Notes: a model not told the origin generated them from the letters alone. Counted from the stretch's first letter, positions 17,249 to 26,487 are shown. The stretch is 64,000 nucleotides of DNA from Flavobacteriales bacterium UBA958 (GCA_002293045.1 DBCM01000070.1:13954-77953); one strand, 5' to 3'. Translations and numbers: made by a program.

Positions 17249-17913
17249 TGCGCCATTGCCGCTTTAATGAAGGTATAGACGATTGGATGCGGTAAGTCCC
17301 GAGTAGAAGAAACCTGGGGGTAATAAGAAACCACCATAAAAAAGAAATGTGATTTTAAGCTTAAGGCTTCCGGATCGTCAAATTGGTTGACTGCTTCTAT
17401 TTCTACGTGATTTGCCACTAAATCTAGCACAAAATTTGGATAAAGGCTGTAGCGAACTGCTGAAAGTTCATTGGTGGTAAAGTGGTCATAGAGCTTTTTA
17501 AATGCCTTGGATTTTGGAACCACGTAAATGGATTCGAAGTATGCGCCACTCACTAAATTATCAGAAATTAATTTGTCCCCTCGCGAATTCATCCCGTTTT
17601 TAGCAATTAAAAATTCCAGAAATAATCGGTAGGCTTCCCCTGTGGCTAACACGGGTTTATTCAACTGCGATAACCGGGAATAAATGCCGTTTAAAAAGAA
17701 TGGATTTAAATAGGGTCCTGGAGCAATCCAAAATGCATCATAGGTATCAAAAAAAGCAACCTTTTGCTGAGCAACCTCTTGAATTCTAATCCAATAATAA
17801 GACAGCTCAATATCGAGGAAGTTTGCCGCATGATCTAATGCTAAATTAGTTGCATGGTGTGCATTGAAGGTAAAATTGTAATCCCCAATTATTGCTATTT
17901 TCAACCGATCCAT
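17221..17913 (-). CDS. CTP-synthase C-terminal-region-like protein lacking the nucleophile
   Basis: The 230-residue product resembles the glutamine amidotransferase domain of CTP synthase, in the stand-alone group: LKIAIIGDYNF at the start, HHATNLALDHAANFL, a FWIAPGPYLNP segment, and PHPIVYTFIKAA at the end. Where the class I amidotransferase nucleophile (Cys in LGICLG) should stand, it reads LATGEA, so the active residue is glycine and amidotransferase activity is unlikely. The longest frame would start at 17949, but that start lies inside the terminator of the upstream gene; the ATG at 17913 follows the T-tract and begins right before the first strand. Function unknown. Confidence 0.75.
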   Translation of the reverse strand: MDRLKIAIIGDYNFTFNAHHATNLALDHAANFLDIELSYYWIRIQEVAQQKVAFFDTYDAFWIAPGPYLNPFFLNGIYSRLSQLNKPVLATGEAYRLFLEFLIAKNGMNSRGDKLISDNLVSGAYFESIYVVPKSKAFKKLYDHFTTNELSAVRYSLYPNFVLDLVANHVEIEAVNQFDDPEALSLKSHFFFMVVSYYPQVSSTRDLPHPIVYTFIKAAMAHQEAIHSPD

Positions 17914-17918
17914 ACTGT

Positions 17919-17946
17919 TAAAAAAAAATGCCGCAAATGCGGCATT
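17919..17946 (-). terminator. Rho-independent terminator of the lipoprotein gene
   Basis: Perfect 8-bp stem AATGCCGC/GCGGCATT with a 4-base loop (17927-17946), followed on the minus strand by a run of nine T. It begins 4 bp after the stop codon of the gene at 17950-18585. It also fixes the start of the next gene downstream of it. Confidence 0.9.
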
Positions 17947-17949
17947 CAA

Positions 17950-18585
17950 TTATCGTTTAAACCATCCTCGGTACTTTCCATTTTGTATCGGGAGGGAGTC
18001 AATTAAACTTGTTTGAGGATTTAAACTGTATACGTAGCACGAGAAATTACATTCAAAAAACGAATAATCTCCGGTGCCGTCGGATTGCTGTTTGATGTTC
18101 GTAAACGCGACCGCCTGTGGAACAGGATTGTTTTGTTTTGATAACCAAATACGTGACGTGTTATCGGTGTAGGCTACTTCAAACCCTGCGATTGCACCGT
18201 TCGAATAGGAAGGCGCAGTAACAGACGAATTGGTATGAAAATCATTGAACATGGATAAGCTTGGCTCTGTGTTGGCTGCTAAATCCCAGTTTAATGCACC
18301 AAGTTTGATTCGAAGGCTCACTGGATTTGATGGGGAGTACATTTCAAACATATAAACTCTTCGAGATGGCAAAGGTGAAGGTTGAACGAAGGACTCTGAA
18401 GAGGTATTTCCTAGATAACTGTTTACATTTTGTGTGAATTCCACTTGAGTACCGTTAACATAACCAGTAAAACTTCCATCTAAATTAACGGTATTGGTTG
18501 GCGGCGGTACTACTTCATGCTCTATACAAGAACTTACACTAAATAATACAATCAATAAAGAAAGTGATATAGAAAAAATTTTCAT
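17950..18585 (-). CDS. Predicted lipoprotein of unknown function
   Basis: A 211-residue exported protein with a lipobox VSSC (cysteine at residue 20) after a hydrophobic signal, then a proline-rich VVPPPTNT linker. The body has many beta strands and polar loops, including a VNGTQVEFTQNVNSYLG segment like those of small beta-sandwich lipoproteins in Bacteroidota. I do not recognise the family. Its ATG overlaps the stop codon of an upstream 61-codon fragment by 4 bp (ATGA), suggesting it was once the second gene of an operon whose first gene is now broken. A strong terminator follows directly. Confidence 0.75.
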   Translation of the reverse strand: MKIFSISLSLLIVLFSVSSCIEHEVVPPPTNTVNLDGSFTGYVNGTQVEFTQNVNSYLGNTSSESFVQPSPLPSRRVYMFEMYSPSNPVSLRIKLGALNWDLAANTEPSLSMFNDFHTNSSVTAPSYSNGAIAGFEVAYTDNTSRIWLSKQNNPVPQAVAFTNIKQQSDGTGDYSFFECNFSCYVYSLNPQTSLIDSLPIQNGKYRGWFKR

Positions 18586-18743
18586 CTTTTAAATTTTGGT
18601 ATCAAATGTAACGAATAACGAGAAATAAAACAAAAAGATGCGTCATCCTTAAAAAAAGGTTCATATTCCGCGGTTAGAGACTCGTTTAACTCAATGCACC
18701 AATGATTTTCAATGGATGTTTTTTTACCTTTGAGCACAAATTC
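18582..18743 (-). pseudogene. 3' remnant of a truncated gene
   Basis: About 53 codons of protein-like sequence end in a TGA that overlaps the lipoprotein start (ATGA), as coupled genes do. Translation gives a plausible C-terminus (YEPFFKDDASFCFISRYSL and on). Going upstream, the reading frame runs without any sensible start straight into the 79-bp repeat unit at 18744 and opens formally at 18767 inside it. The simplest reading is that the 5' part of this gene was lost when the repeat/tRNA segment arrived. It could instead be a short real gene starting at 18767. Confidence 0.4.
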
Positions 18744-18901
18744 GGCTCCGTAGTCATGACGAGGCAATGCCGGTCATGGTGCTGACATTTATCGTCAGCA
18801 TTCAATGGAGTATTGTTTTATTGGCTCCGTAGCCATGACGAGGCAATGCCGGTCATGGTGCTGACATTTATCGTCAGCATTCAATGGAGTATTGTTTTAT
18901 T
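18744..18901 (+). repeat. Two tandem 79-bp units carrying the tRNA-Arg 5' end
   Basis: Unit 1 (18744-18822) and unit 2 (18823-18901) differ at one base. Each starts with GGCTCCGTAG, the first ten bases of the tRNA-Arg that follows. Each then has a 47-bp insert with two hairpins (18755-18778, arms CATGAC/GTCATG with an inner GGC/GCC; 18780-18800, arms TGCTGAC/GTCAGCA), then TTCAATGGA, which is the next nine bases of the tRNA, then a 13-bp AT-rich spacer. A TACCTTTG box at 18725-18732 could start transcription through both units into the tRNA. Confidence 0.9.
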
Positions 18902-18973
18902 GGCTCCGTAGTTCAATGGATAGAATAGAAGTTTCCTAAACTTTAGATATGGGTTCGATTCCCGTCGGAGCTG
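18902..18973 (+). tRNA. tRNA-Arg, anticodon CCT
   Basis: A 72-base cloverleaf: acceptor arms GGCTCCG/CGGAGCT (first pair G-U), D stem GTTC/GAAT, anticodon stem GAAGT/ACTTT with loop TTCCTAA (anticodon CCT, reading AGG), variable loop AGAT, T arm with TTCGATT loop. CCA is not encoded. Two 79-bp partial copies of its 5' end lie directly upstream. Confidence 0.95.
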
Positions 18974-18996
18974 CAAATACAACGAGGGGCGGCTTA

Positions 18997-21837
18997 CTAT
19001 TCTTTAATGAGTAATTGCCGAACACTTCCTGAAGCAAGGGTACAATTTACCATGTAAATCCCCGCACTGAAGGCACTTAAATCCAAAGTCATCGAAGTGC
19101 TTTGCACCTTAACTTCATGCAATAATTTTCCGGAACAATCCAACAACTGAATGGTGGAACCTGCACTTATTCCTGTAATCATTACTTCACCATTGGTAGG
19201 ATTGGGATAAATCAACACATTACTTATGTTTTGATTCAACAGGTTCGCGCAATCATCCACCTGAATGCTGAGGGTATCCATACCGACACATCCGTTTGGA
19301 TCTGTAATGGAAGCGGTAATAACAAAACTACCTACGCCCGCAACCGTTGGATCAAATGCCCCGTTGCTTACTCCTGTTCCGGAAAGTGTCGCATTGGCTG
19401 TAGCGGTTAATGCTACCACGCCATCCGTTAAACACACTTCGTTGTCCGAGGCACTTAACGTTACTTGAGGGGTGGTCAAAACCACAATAGTATCCGTAAA
19501 AGAAGTGGATCCCGCTGCATTTGATGCGGTAAGAGCAATTATGTAGGTTCCTGCATTCGCATAAGCGTGTATTGGATTTTCTACCGATGCGCTTGAGCCA
19601 TCCCCAAAATCCCAAGCCCAAGTAGACGGGTTATTTGATGACCCATCTGAAAATAAAACGGCTTCACCCGTACACGTGGCATTTGTTGACGTGGTAAACG
19701 AAGCGACTGGCGCAACCGGTGGCGCATTTACATTATAGAGGATTTCAAAATCATCAAAATAATAACCATCCGCTACAGTTCCACCATCTGAACCGAGTTT
19801 AAACCTAAATTTAATCACTTGTCCCAAGTAATCACTCAGGTTGATTTCTTCCAATACCCAAGCACTTTGTACCCCTTCATATACAGGCTGATTGTTCGGC
19901 TGAACACTTCCATTCGCATTTGTTCCAGTTACGGTATAATTACCACACTGAGGAATCCATGTAGTTCCGTTATCTGTAGAAACCAAGAACTGAACGTAAT
20001 CGTAATCCGCTTCAATGTTCCACTTCGCATAAAATCGCACCATCGCACTAGAAGCGTTGGTTAAATCTACGGCTGGCACATAGGTATACGTTCTATTGGC
20101 ATTGTTGCTGTAATTACCCGTAGGAGAATCAGTAAACGAGCGCGTTGGAGATACAAAAGTAGATGTTGTGGTGCTCCAGTTTCCTGTCCAATTTGCCGCA
20201 GAAGTAGCATTTTCTACCACTTGTGAAGTCAAGGCCCCAAAGGTTTTATAAATGGTATCTCTTTTAATCCATAGGCCGTTATTGGTTTCAAGTACATAAA
20301 TTATTTGATCTCCAAATTGGATGCTTGGGTTTAATGAATAACTGATGGATCCCGTTGATGTTTGCTGCTGTGCTAAGGAATAAGTAACTGCCGTTCCAAC
20401 ACTCACAATATTCTGAATGGGTGAAATAGATACCGTAACCGGTCCCGACTCCCTCCCTAGGCGCTTTATGCTGTGATTAAAATTACCGTTGATGGTGGCA
20501 ATCATGTTTGGGTCGGAATCCGTTGTAGTGGCATAAACTCGAGCTAAATGGGCTAATACCAGGTTTGGAAAGAGCATTTCAGCACAGGTAGGAATGATTT
20601 GATTGGATGGTTGCCAAAATGCGGTGCCCACCTCTGGGGTATGCACAAATATGGTGTCTTTTTGACCCACACCAATATCCACTTTATACATGTAATCATC
20701 AGAGTCTCCGGAGGCTGGATACAATCCACTACTTTTCATCGCAGTGTAGCCATTATATTGCACCTGATGGTTAGATTCATCTTGAAACCAGTTGTGGTGT
20801 GGCGCAAACTCTGCTGTGGTAGTACCAATCGGAAAGAGGATATCTTCGGCATAGGTATGTGCATTGAATGCGGTAATAAAATCATTATTTTGAACCAACC
20901 AACGCATGGCTTGAGTTTCAGGTTCTGAGAACGCTGAGGGGCCACAATAGGTATCGTTACTTGTGTTATTGCTCGTTCCGGTGGTTCCCCATCCATAGGA
21001 ATAATTACGATTGAGGTCCACGCCATAGACCCCACCGCCATTATTTCGGCGATTTTTTCGCCACATGCCACCACCGTTTGGATTGGTGGTTTCGTTGTAC
21101 ACATATCCATCCGGATTGATGCATGGAACAAAATATAATTGTAGGTGATCTACCAGGTACGTAACCTCATCATTGGTTCCATAATTCTCCAATAAATACC
21201 ACATATAAAAAATAGTTTCCATTAAAGCCATCGGTTCGCGGGCGTGGTGAATTGCCGTATACAGCACTTTTGGTTCACCCTCATCTACTGTTGGATTATC
21301 CGAAATTCTCACATAGTACAAAGGTCTATTTTGATGCGTTAAAAAATTGGAAATTGGAGCCTTAACCGAAATTAACGACGGATAGGTAGCGGCCATTTCA
21401 TCTAATTCCGCCAACATTTCATTGTATTTTAAATACCCGCCCATGGTTCCTAGGTTGAAATGAGTCGGTGTTACTGGATTTACGTGCGGATTTGTTGCAC
21501 TCGCTCCAGGGCCATCGCAGGTTGGATTGTGGTTGTTTGTACTTGTGGCAGGTTCGGCTAACATTTGCTCATAATACGTAACAACATCGGGAATTAAAAT
21601 CTCAATATTGAAATTATTCGCCTGCATAATGCCTATTTCTGCGCTTGAAAAATCCGAAATAAAGTATAATCCTTCTTTGTGAACCCCATGATCGATGGTG
21701 ACCCCCTGACTCGAAAGAAATTGCAAGCCTTGCTCGTCTGAATTAATTTTAACACGTGAATATGTGCCTAGTTGCTGTGAAAGGCCAATAGATATATTAA
21801 CCAATAAAAGTGCTAAAACCGCAATGAATTGTTTCAT
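18997..21837 (-). CDS. Secreted M14 zinc carboxypeptidase with PKD and T9SS sorting domains
   Basis: A 946-residue secreted metallopeptidase. The signal peptide (MKQFIAVLALLLVN to about GLSQ) sets the start at 21837 instead of the longest frame at 21900. The M14 catalytic domain shows zinc ligands in HHAREP near residue 200, the substrate site NPDGYVYN, GVDLNRNYSYGW, the third ligand in AFNAHTYAED, and the catalytic glutamate in HTPEVGTAFWQPSNQ. A beta-sandwich region follows, then a PKD domain with WAWDFGDGSS, and a T9SS type A tail (YPNPTNGEVMI to the C-terminus). It likely trims peptides outside the cell. Divergent from the giant gene at 21954. Confidence 0.92.
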   Translation of the reverse strand: MKQFIAVLALLLVNISIGLSQQLGTYSRVKINSDEQGLQFLSSQGVTIDHGVHKEGLYFISDFSSAEIGIMQANNFNIEILIPDVVTYYEQMLAEPATSTNNHNPTCDGPGASATNPHVNPVTPTHFNLGTMGGYLKYNEMLAELDEMAATYPSLISVKAPISNFLTHQNRPLYYVRISDNPTVDEGEPKVLYTAIHHAREPMALMETIFYMWYLLENYGTNDEVTYLVDHLQLYFVPCINPDGYVYNETTNPNGGGMWRKNRRNNGGGVYGVDLNRNYSYGWGTTGTSNNTSNDTYCGPSAFSEPETQAMRWLVQNNDFITAFNAHTYAEDILFPIGTTTAEFAPHHNWFQDESNHQVQYNGYTAMKSSGLYPASGDSDDYMYKVDIGVGQKDTIFVHTPEVGTAFWQPSNQIIPTCAEMLFPNLVLAHLARVYATTTDSDPNMIATINGNFNHSIKRLGRESGPVTVSISPIQNIVSVGTAVTYSLAQQQTSTGSISYSLNPSIQFGDQIIYVLETNNGLWIKRDTIYKTFGALTSQVVENATSAANWTGNWSTTTSTFVSPTRSFTDSPTGNYSNNANRTYTYVPAVDLTNASSAMVRFYAKWNIEADYDYVQFLVSTDNGTTWIPQCGNYTVTGTNANGSVQPNNQPVYEGVQSAWVLEEINLSDYLGQVIKFRFKLGSDGGTVADGYYFDDFEILYNVNAPPVAPVASFTTSTNATCTGEAVLFSDGSSNNPSTWAWDFGDGSSASVENPIHAYANAGTYIIALTASNAAGSTSFTDTIVVLTTPQVTLSASDNEVCLTDGVVALTATANATLSGTGVSNGAFDPTVAGVGSFVITASITDPNGCVGMDTLSIQVDDCANLLNQNISNVLIYPNPTNGEVMITGISAGSTIQLLDCSGKLLHEVKVQSTSMTLDLSAFSAGIYMVNCTLASGSVRQLLIKE

Positions 21838-21953
21838 TTGAAAAATTTGAGGGTAAAAATACACTTTATACCCATTAAAAAAAAGCAATAAAGCAACCAT
21901 AAAACAGCCTTTGCAGTATTATAAATTAACCGCGCTTGCGTAATTTAGCCACC

Positions 21954-24900
21954 ATGAGATTTTTCCTGCTTCTTGGGGTTCAGTGTTTTGTACTTAGTCT
22001 TTTTGGTCAAGCCATATGGATGACACCAAATGAGGGACAATGGGTAGATTCCATTGATTTTACCATTCCCGTGAATCAGGGGCGTATTCACGTGGGCCAA
22101 CAGGGCATGAACTTTTACATGTATGAACTGCCCTCCCATGAGGAGCATCAGACCAACCCAACGCTTAAAACACATTCTATTCATCAACGGTTCCTTGGTG
22201 TTACCACTCATGAGCTTCAATACAACGGAAAGCGGTCATCACACTATTCTAATTACTTTATTGGTTCGGATCAATCCAAATGGGTGAGTGAAATTCACGA
22301 TGTAAGCCAAGCGGAATACACGTCTTTCTACAGCGGCATAGACCTATTCTATTCCACGCAAAGCGAACAACTTGAATATGGATTTAAACTGCATGCAGAT
22401 GCCAATCCTTCGGACATTCAATTTATCATTGAGGGCGCATCCCACGTTTCAATCAATAACAAACATGAACTGGTCATTACACACCGCTTTGGCGAAATCA
22501 TTGAAAGCGCCCCGAAGGCTTGGAGCTACTTAAACGGCGTGAAAAAACCCATAGCCATTTCATATAAACTCGATGGGAATGTGTGTGGGTTCAATTTTTC
22601 AAATCTTAACGCCTCTTTTGATTCCTTACTCATTGACCCGAGCTTAACATTTTCTACGTTTTCCGGATCGAGTGCAGATAACTGGGGCTTTACTGCCACC
22701 CCAGATGCGGCGGGTAATTTATACGGTGCAGGCATCGTTTTCGGATACGGATATCCTACCACCCCTGGAGCTTATGACATTACGTACAATAACGGAGCAG
22801 GTGCCATGCCTTTTGATATCGGGATCACAAAATTTAATCCTTCCGGAACCAACCTACTCTACTCCATCTATTTTGGCGGGGCAGGTAATGAAACACCCCA
22901 CAGCATCGTTTGTGGTCCGACCGGTGAACTTTACGTATACGGTGTAACGTGCTCCTCAAATTTTCCAACCACCCCCGGGGCGTATGATGCCACGTATAAT
23001 GGCGGTCCATCCGTCACAGAAAACTCGCTCACTTTTGATGGCAGTGATATTTTTATTTCAAGGTTTAGCACCAACGGCGCGAATTTAATCGCCTCTACCT
23101 ACCTTGGTGGAAGTAACTCGGATGGATTAAACCTGAACAACTTACACTATAACTATGGGGACCAATTCCGTGGGGAAATAATTCTTGACGCCAGCGGCAA
23201 TGTGTACATTTCTAGCACCACCGCATCCAATAATTTTCCGACCACGGGCGGCGCATTTTCTACTGTGCTTAACGGACTTCAAGATGCAGTGGTTTGCAAA
23301 CTCTCGAATAACCTAAATTCCTTACTGTGGAGTTCCTTTTTCGGTGGGATTGGAGAAGACAGTGGGAATTCTATTGAAATCAGTCCTAACGGAAGCGTTT
23401 ACTTAGCCGGTGGATCTAATTCGCCAACCTTTCCCGGCGTATCGTCTGGAAATGACCTATCAAATAACGGTGGACTTTCCGACGGCTATGTGGCGCGATT
23501 TAATCCTGGAAATGGAAGTGTAATTTCAGCCACGTTTATGGGGGCCAATGAATACGACCAAACCTATTTTGTGCGCTGCGACCCCGCTAATCAGGTGTAT
23601 GTGTATGGCCAAACGGAATCCAACTGGCAAATTTCACCGGGGTGTGTTGGCACACCCAATTCTGGACAATTTCTTCGCAAATACGATACCGGATTAGGAG
23701 CAATACAATGGTCGACGGTATTTGGCGCTGGATCTGGGCACGTAGAGATTTCACCCACGGCCTTCCTTGTATCAGATTGTTATGAAATATATGTTTCGGG
23801 TTGGGGGGGGGAATTAAATGCGAATAGTGCGGTCTCACAGGCTTTATTCTCCTCTACAAATGGATTTGTAACTACACCCAACGCCTTTCAAAGCAACACC
23901 AACGGTTCAAATTTCTATCTGGCGGTTTTCGCGCCTGATGCGTCCCTATTAAATTATGGGACCTACATGGGAGGGCTCACCAGCAGTTCAAACCATGTGG
24001 ATGGAGGAACCAGTCGTTTTGATAAAAAAGGGCGGATTTACCATGCGGTTTGTGGTGCGTGTGGCGGCAATAATTTTGGATTCACCTCAACCCCCGGAAG
24101 TTGGTCGCCCCAAAACCCAAGTCCGAATTGTAATATGGCCGTATTCAAATTCGATTTGAGCACCCTAGACGCAATATTAGCTCAACCGTCTCCGCTCATT
24201 TGTATTCCACAACCTGTGGTCTTTAATAACAACAGTGTTAATGGAAATACCTATTCGTGGGATTTTGGAGATAATTCCACCTCAACCCAGGTTCAACCGA
24301 GTCATCAATACAATGCCGCAGGCGTATATACTGTCACCTTGATTGTGTCTGATTCTGCCAATTGTTATGAACCAGATACGGCGATTATTCAAGTGAATAT
24401 TGGGGATTTTCAAGGAGGGGTAACGATTCCTTCGCAAGCGGTATGCCCAGGGACACCGTTTCAACTCGATGCATTTGGAGGATCTACCTACGCTTGGACC
24501 CCGGCCAATGCCTTAAGTAACCCATCCATTCCAAATCCCCTAGCAACAATAACTTCTAATACGGTTTTCACGGTAATCATAAGTGACAGTTGCGGTTCAG
24601 ATACCCTGCAAGTGCCTCTCAATGTAGTTCCACTGAACCTCAGCTTATCCAACGACACTTCGATTTGTATTGGTGGGCAAGTTCCCTTATCGGCGAGTGG
24701 CGCGGGTACCGTTACCTGGTCCCCGAATCAGTTCTTGAACAACAACAGTGGGGCAAATGTAATCGCCACTCCTGATTCTAGCATTACCTATGTTGCAACC
24801 CTCACCACGCCTGAGGGATGCTCTACCACAGACAGCGTGCGCATTAATGTCTTTTATGACCCCCCCAGTTCTAATCTGCCTGACACCTTAATTTTATGTC

Positions 24901-25814
24901 AAGGAGCATCAACATCCATTACCGCAGCAGGTGCAAGTACCTACTTGTGGTCCCCCAACCAATATATATCAGCTGTAAATCAAGCAACGGTGACCGTTTG
25001 GCCCACGCAAGAAATGTATTATTTCTGTGAGTTCACCAATGCCTGTGGCACAATCACAGATAGTGTATATATTGATATTCTAACGGCATCGATTAGCGCT
25101 GGAAACGATACCATTATTTGTCCGCGCGAGACGGCTTATCTTTGGGCCAATGGTGGCTTATATTATCAATGGTCTCCGGCTTATGCAATCCTGGAACAAA
25201 CCGGAAATCAAGTTTGGGTAAGTCCAAACACCTCTACTAATTTTCAAGTAGTGGGAACGGACATCAACGGCTGCAAGGATACAGCCTATGTGGAAGTTGT
25301 GTTACATCCACTACCTACGATTACCATTTCTCCTGACATTCAGGCATTTTACGGTGACTTAGTAGCATTAAATGCCATTGGAAATAGCCCAGGCGCCTAT
25401 GTGTGGAGTCCGCCTGAGTTTTTATCGTGTATTAATTGTCCGGATCCTATTGCAAATCCAGATATGGACTATACCTACATGGTGACCTTTACCGATTTGA
25501 ACGGATGTATTGCGGATGCCATGGTATCCATTAGTTATGAAGCGGTAATCTATGTTCCAAATACCTTTATTCCGGATGGAAATGGCAGAAACGACTTCTT
25601 TGGTGTGTACGGCGGCAACATCAAAACCATGGAAATGCTCATTTTTAATCGATGGGGTGAATTAATCAAAACCTTGAATAGCCTATCTGATCAGTGGGAT
25701 GGAACCTACGATGGTCAGCGTTGTCCAGATGGCGTATATACCTGGAAATTGACCTACACAGACAAGCAAGAACGTAAATACGGCCTTGAAGGACATGTAG
25801 TACTTATCCGATAA
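21954..25814 (+). CDS. Giant surface protein: SBBP repeats, PKD domains, CHU_C (T9SS type B) tail
   Basis: The 1286-residue protein begins with a signal peptide (MRFFLLLGVQCFVLSLFGQA), which sets the ATG at 21954 instead of an upstream TTG. Residues about 220-720 hold SBBP-type beta-propeller repeats, with recurring GG-G-E-GNSI and NFPTT-GA motifs. A PKD domain with YSWDFGDNSTS follows near 770, then Ig-like repeats, and a gliding-motility-associated C-terminal domain: FIPDGNGRNDFFGVYG, IFNRWGELI, WDGTYDGQRCPDGVYTW. That tail is the T9SS type B sorting signal. The protein is expected at the cell surface, perhaps in adhesion. A run of nine G at 23803-23811 inside the frame is notable. Confidence 0.92.
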   Translation: MRFFLLLGVQCFVLSLFGQAIWMTPNEGQWVDSIDFTIPVNQGRIHVGQQGMNFYMYELPSHEEHQTNPTLKTHSIHQRFLGVTTHELQYNGKRSSHYSNYFIGSDQSKWVSEIHDVSQAEYTSFYSGIDLFYSTQSEQLEYGFKLHADANPSDIQFIIEGASHVSINNKHELVITHRFGEIIESAPKAWSYLNGVKKPIAISYKLDGNVCGFNFSNLNASFDSLLIDPSLTFSTFSGSSADNWGFTATPDAAGNLYGAGIVFGYGYPTTPGAYDITYNNGAGAMPFDIGITKFNPSGTNLLYSIYFGGAGNETPHSIVCGPTGELYVYGVTCSSNFPTTPGAYDATYNGGPSVTENSLTFDGSDIFISRFSTNGANLIASTYLGGSNSDGLNLNNLHYNYGDQFRGEIILDASGNVYISSTTASNNFPTTGGAFSTVLNGLQDAVVCKLSNNLNSLLWSSFFGGIGEDSGNSIEISPNGSVYLAGGSNSPTFPGVSSGNDLSNNGGLSDGYVARFNPGNGSVISATFMGANEYDQTYFVRCDPANQVYVYGQTESNWQISPGCVGTPNSGQFLRKYDTGLGAIQWSTVFGAGSGHVEISPTAFLVSDCYEIYVSGWGGELNANSAVSQALFSSTNGFVTTPNAFQSNTNGSNFYLAVFAPDASLLNYGTYMGGLTSSSNHVDGGTSRFDKKGRIYHAVCGACGGNNFGFTSTPGSWSPQNPSPNCNMAVFKFDLSTLDAILAQPSPLICIPQPVVFNNNSVNGNTYSWDFGDNSTSTQVQPSHQYNAAGVYTVTLIVSDSANCYEPDTAIIQVNIGDFQGGVTIPSQAVCPGTPFQLDAFGGSTYAWTPANALSNPSIPNPLATITSNTVFTVIISDSCGSDTLQVPLNVVPLNLSLSNDTSICIGGQVPLSASGAGTVTWSPNQFLNNNSGANVIATPDSSITYVATLTTPEGCSTTDSVRINVFYDPPSSNLPDTLILCQGASTSITAAGASTYLWSPNQYISAVNQATVTVWPTQEMYYFCEFTNACGTITDSVYIDILTASISAGNDTIICPRETAYLWANGGLYYQWSPAYAILEQTGNQVWVSPNTSTNFQVVGTDINGCKDTAYVEVVLHPLPTITISPDIQAFYGDLVALNAIGNSPGAYVWSPPEFLSCINCPDPIANPDMDYTYMVTFTDLNGCIADAMVSISYEAVIYVPNTFIPDGNGRNDFFGVYGGNIKTMEMLIFNRWGELIKTLNSLSDQWDGTYDGQRCPDGVYTWKLTYTDKQERKYGLEGHVVLIR

Positions 25815-25827
25815 GCGCGGGAATTAC

Positions 25828-25835
25828 TACCTTTG
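25828..25835 (+). promoter_or_regulatory. -7 promoter box of the MBL hydrolase gene
   Basis: TACCTTTG, a full TAnnTTTG match, ends 4 bp before the ATG at 25840, implying an mRNA with almost no 5' leader. A -33 TTG at normal spacing is not obvious. Confidence 0.55.
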
Positions 25836-25839
25836 TAGT

Positions 25840-26487
25840 ATGCATGTGCAGGTACACTCATTCACGTTCAATGGATTTCAGGAAAACACGGTGGTGCTCT
25901 CGGATGAGCAAGGACATGCGGTAATTATTGATCCCGGATGTTATGAAGCGCATGAGCGACAGGAACTTCTGCATTACATTGATTCATCGAATCTACGGGT
26001 TGAAGGCTTGCTAAATACGCATTGTCACATTGACCACGTACTGGGAAATCACTTTATATCAGAAACCTACCAGGTTCCGTTGGGGATTCACTCCTTGGAT
26101 TTAGACACCTTAAATCGCGTAGCCGACTATGCGCATGTATATGGTTTCGAAGGATACGTGCCCTCGCCTGCCCCAAGTTACTGGCTGGAACATAAGCAAA
26201 AAATACAGTTTGGATCCATCGAACTCACCGTGCTTTTCACCCCGGGGCATGCACCCGGACATGTGGTATTCTATGTAGAAAAGGAAGGCATTGTCATTAA
26301 TGGTGATGTGTTGTTTCGTGGAAGCTTTGGGAGAACTGACCTTCCCGGTGGTGATTTAGAAATCTTAAAGCGAAGCATCCATGAGGTGATGTTTCAACTG
26401 CCGAATGATACATTGGTATACTGTGGGCATGGACCAACAACCACAATTGGAGTAGAAAAAGAAACCAATTATATTCTTCAATTTTAA
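25840..26487 (+). CDS. MBL-fold metallo-hydrolase (glyoxalase II-like)
   Basis: The 215-residue protein has the metallo-beta-lactamase zinc motif THCHIDH at residues 59-65, GHAPGHVVFY near 143 with a further histidine ligand, a GDVLF motif near 165 with the bridging aspartate, and the final histidine in YCGHGPTTT near 197. This is the arrangement of glyoxalase II-like thioester hydrolases; the exact substrate cannot be read from the motifs. The stop overlaps the start of the glycosyltransferase gene (TAATG), so the two genes are translationally coupled behind the promoter box at 25828. Confidence 0.9.
   Translation: MHVQVHSFTFNGFQENTVVLSDEQGHAVIIDPGCYEAHERQELLHYIDSSNLRVEGLLNTHCHIDHVLGNHFISETYQVPLGIHSLDLDTLNRVADYAHVYGFEGYVPSPAPSYWLEHKQKIQFGSIELTVLFTPGHAPGHVVFYVEKEGIVINGDVLFRGSFGRTDLPGGDLEILKRSIHEVMFQLPNDTLVYCGHGPTTTIGVEKETNYILQF

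Noticed and set aside
17914..17949. Twelve-residue N-terminal extension of the CTP-synthase-like protein
   Set aside because: The extension is encoded by the terminator hairpin and T-tract of the upstream gene, giving a Phe-rich nonsense peptide; the ATG at 17913 fits the family start.
18725..18732. TACCTTTG before the tRNA repeat units as a firm promoter
   Set aside because: The box matches the consensus but lies inside the truncated gene fragment, where it could be chance codons, and no -33 TTG is present; kept only as a note under the repeat.
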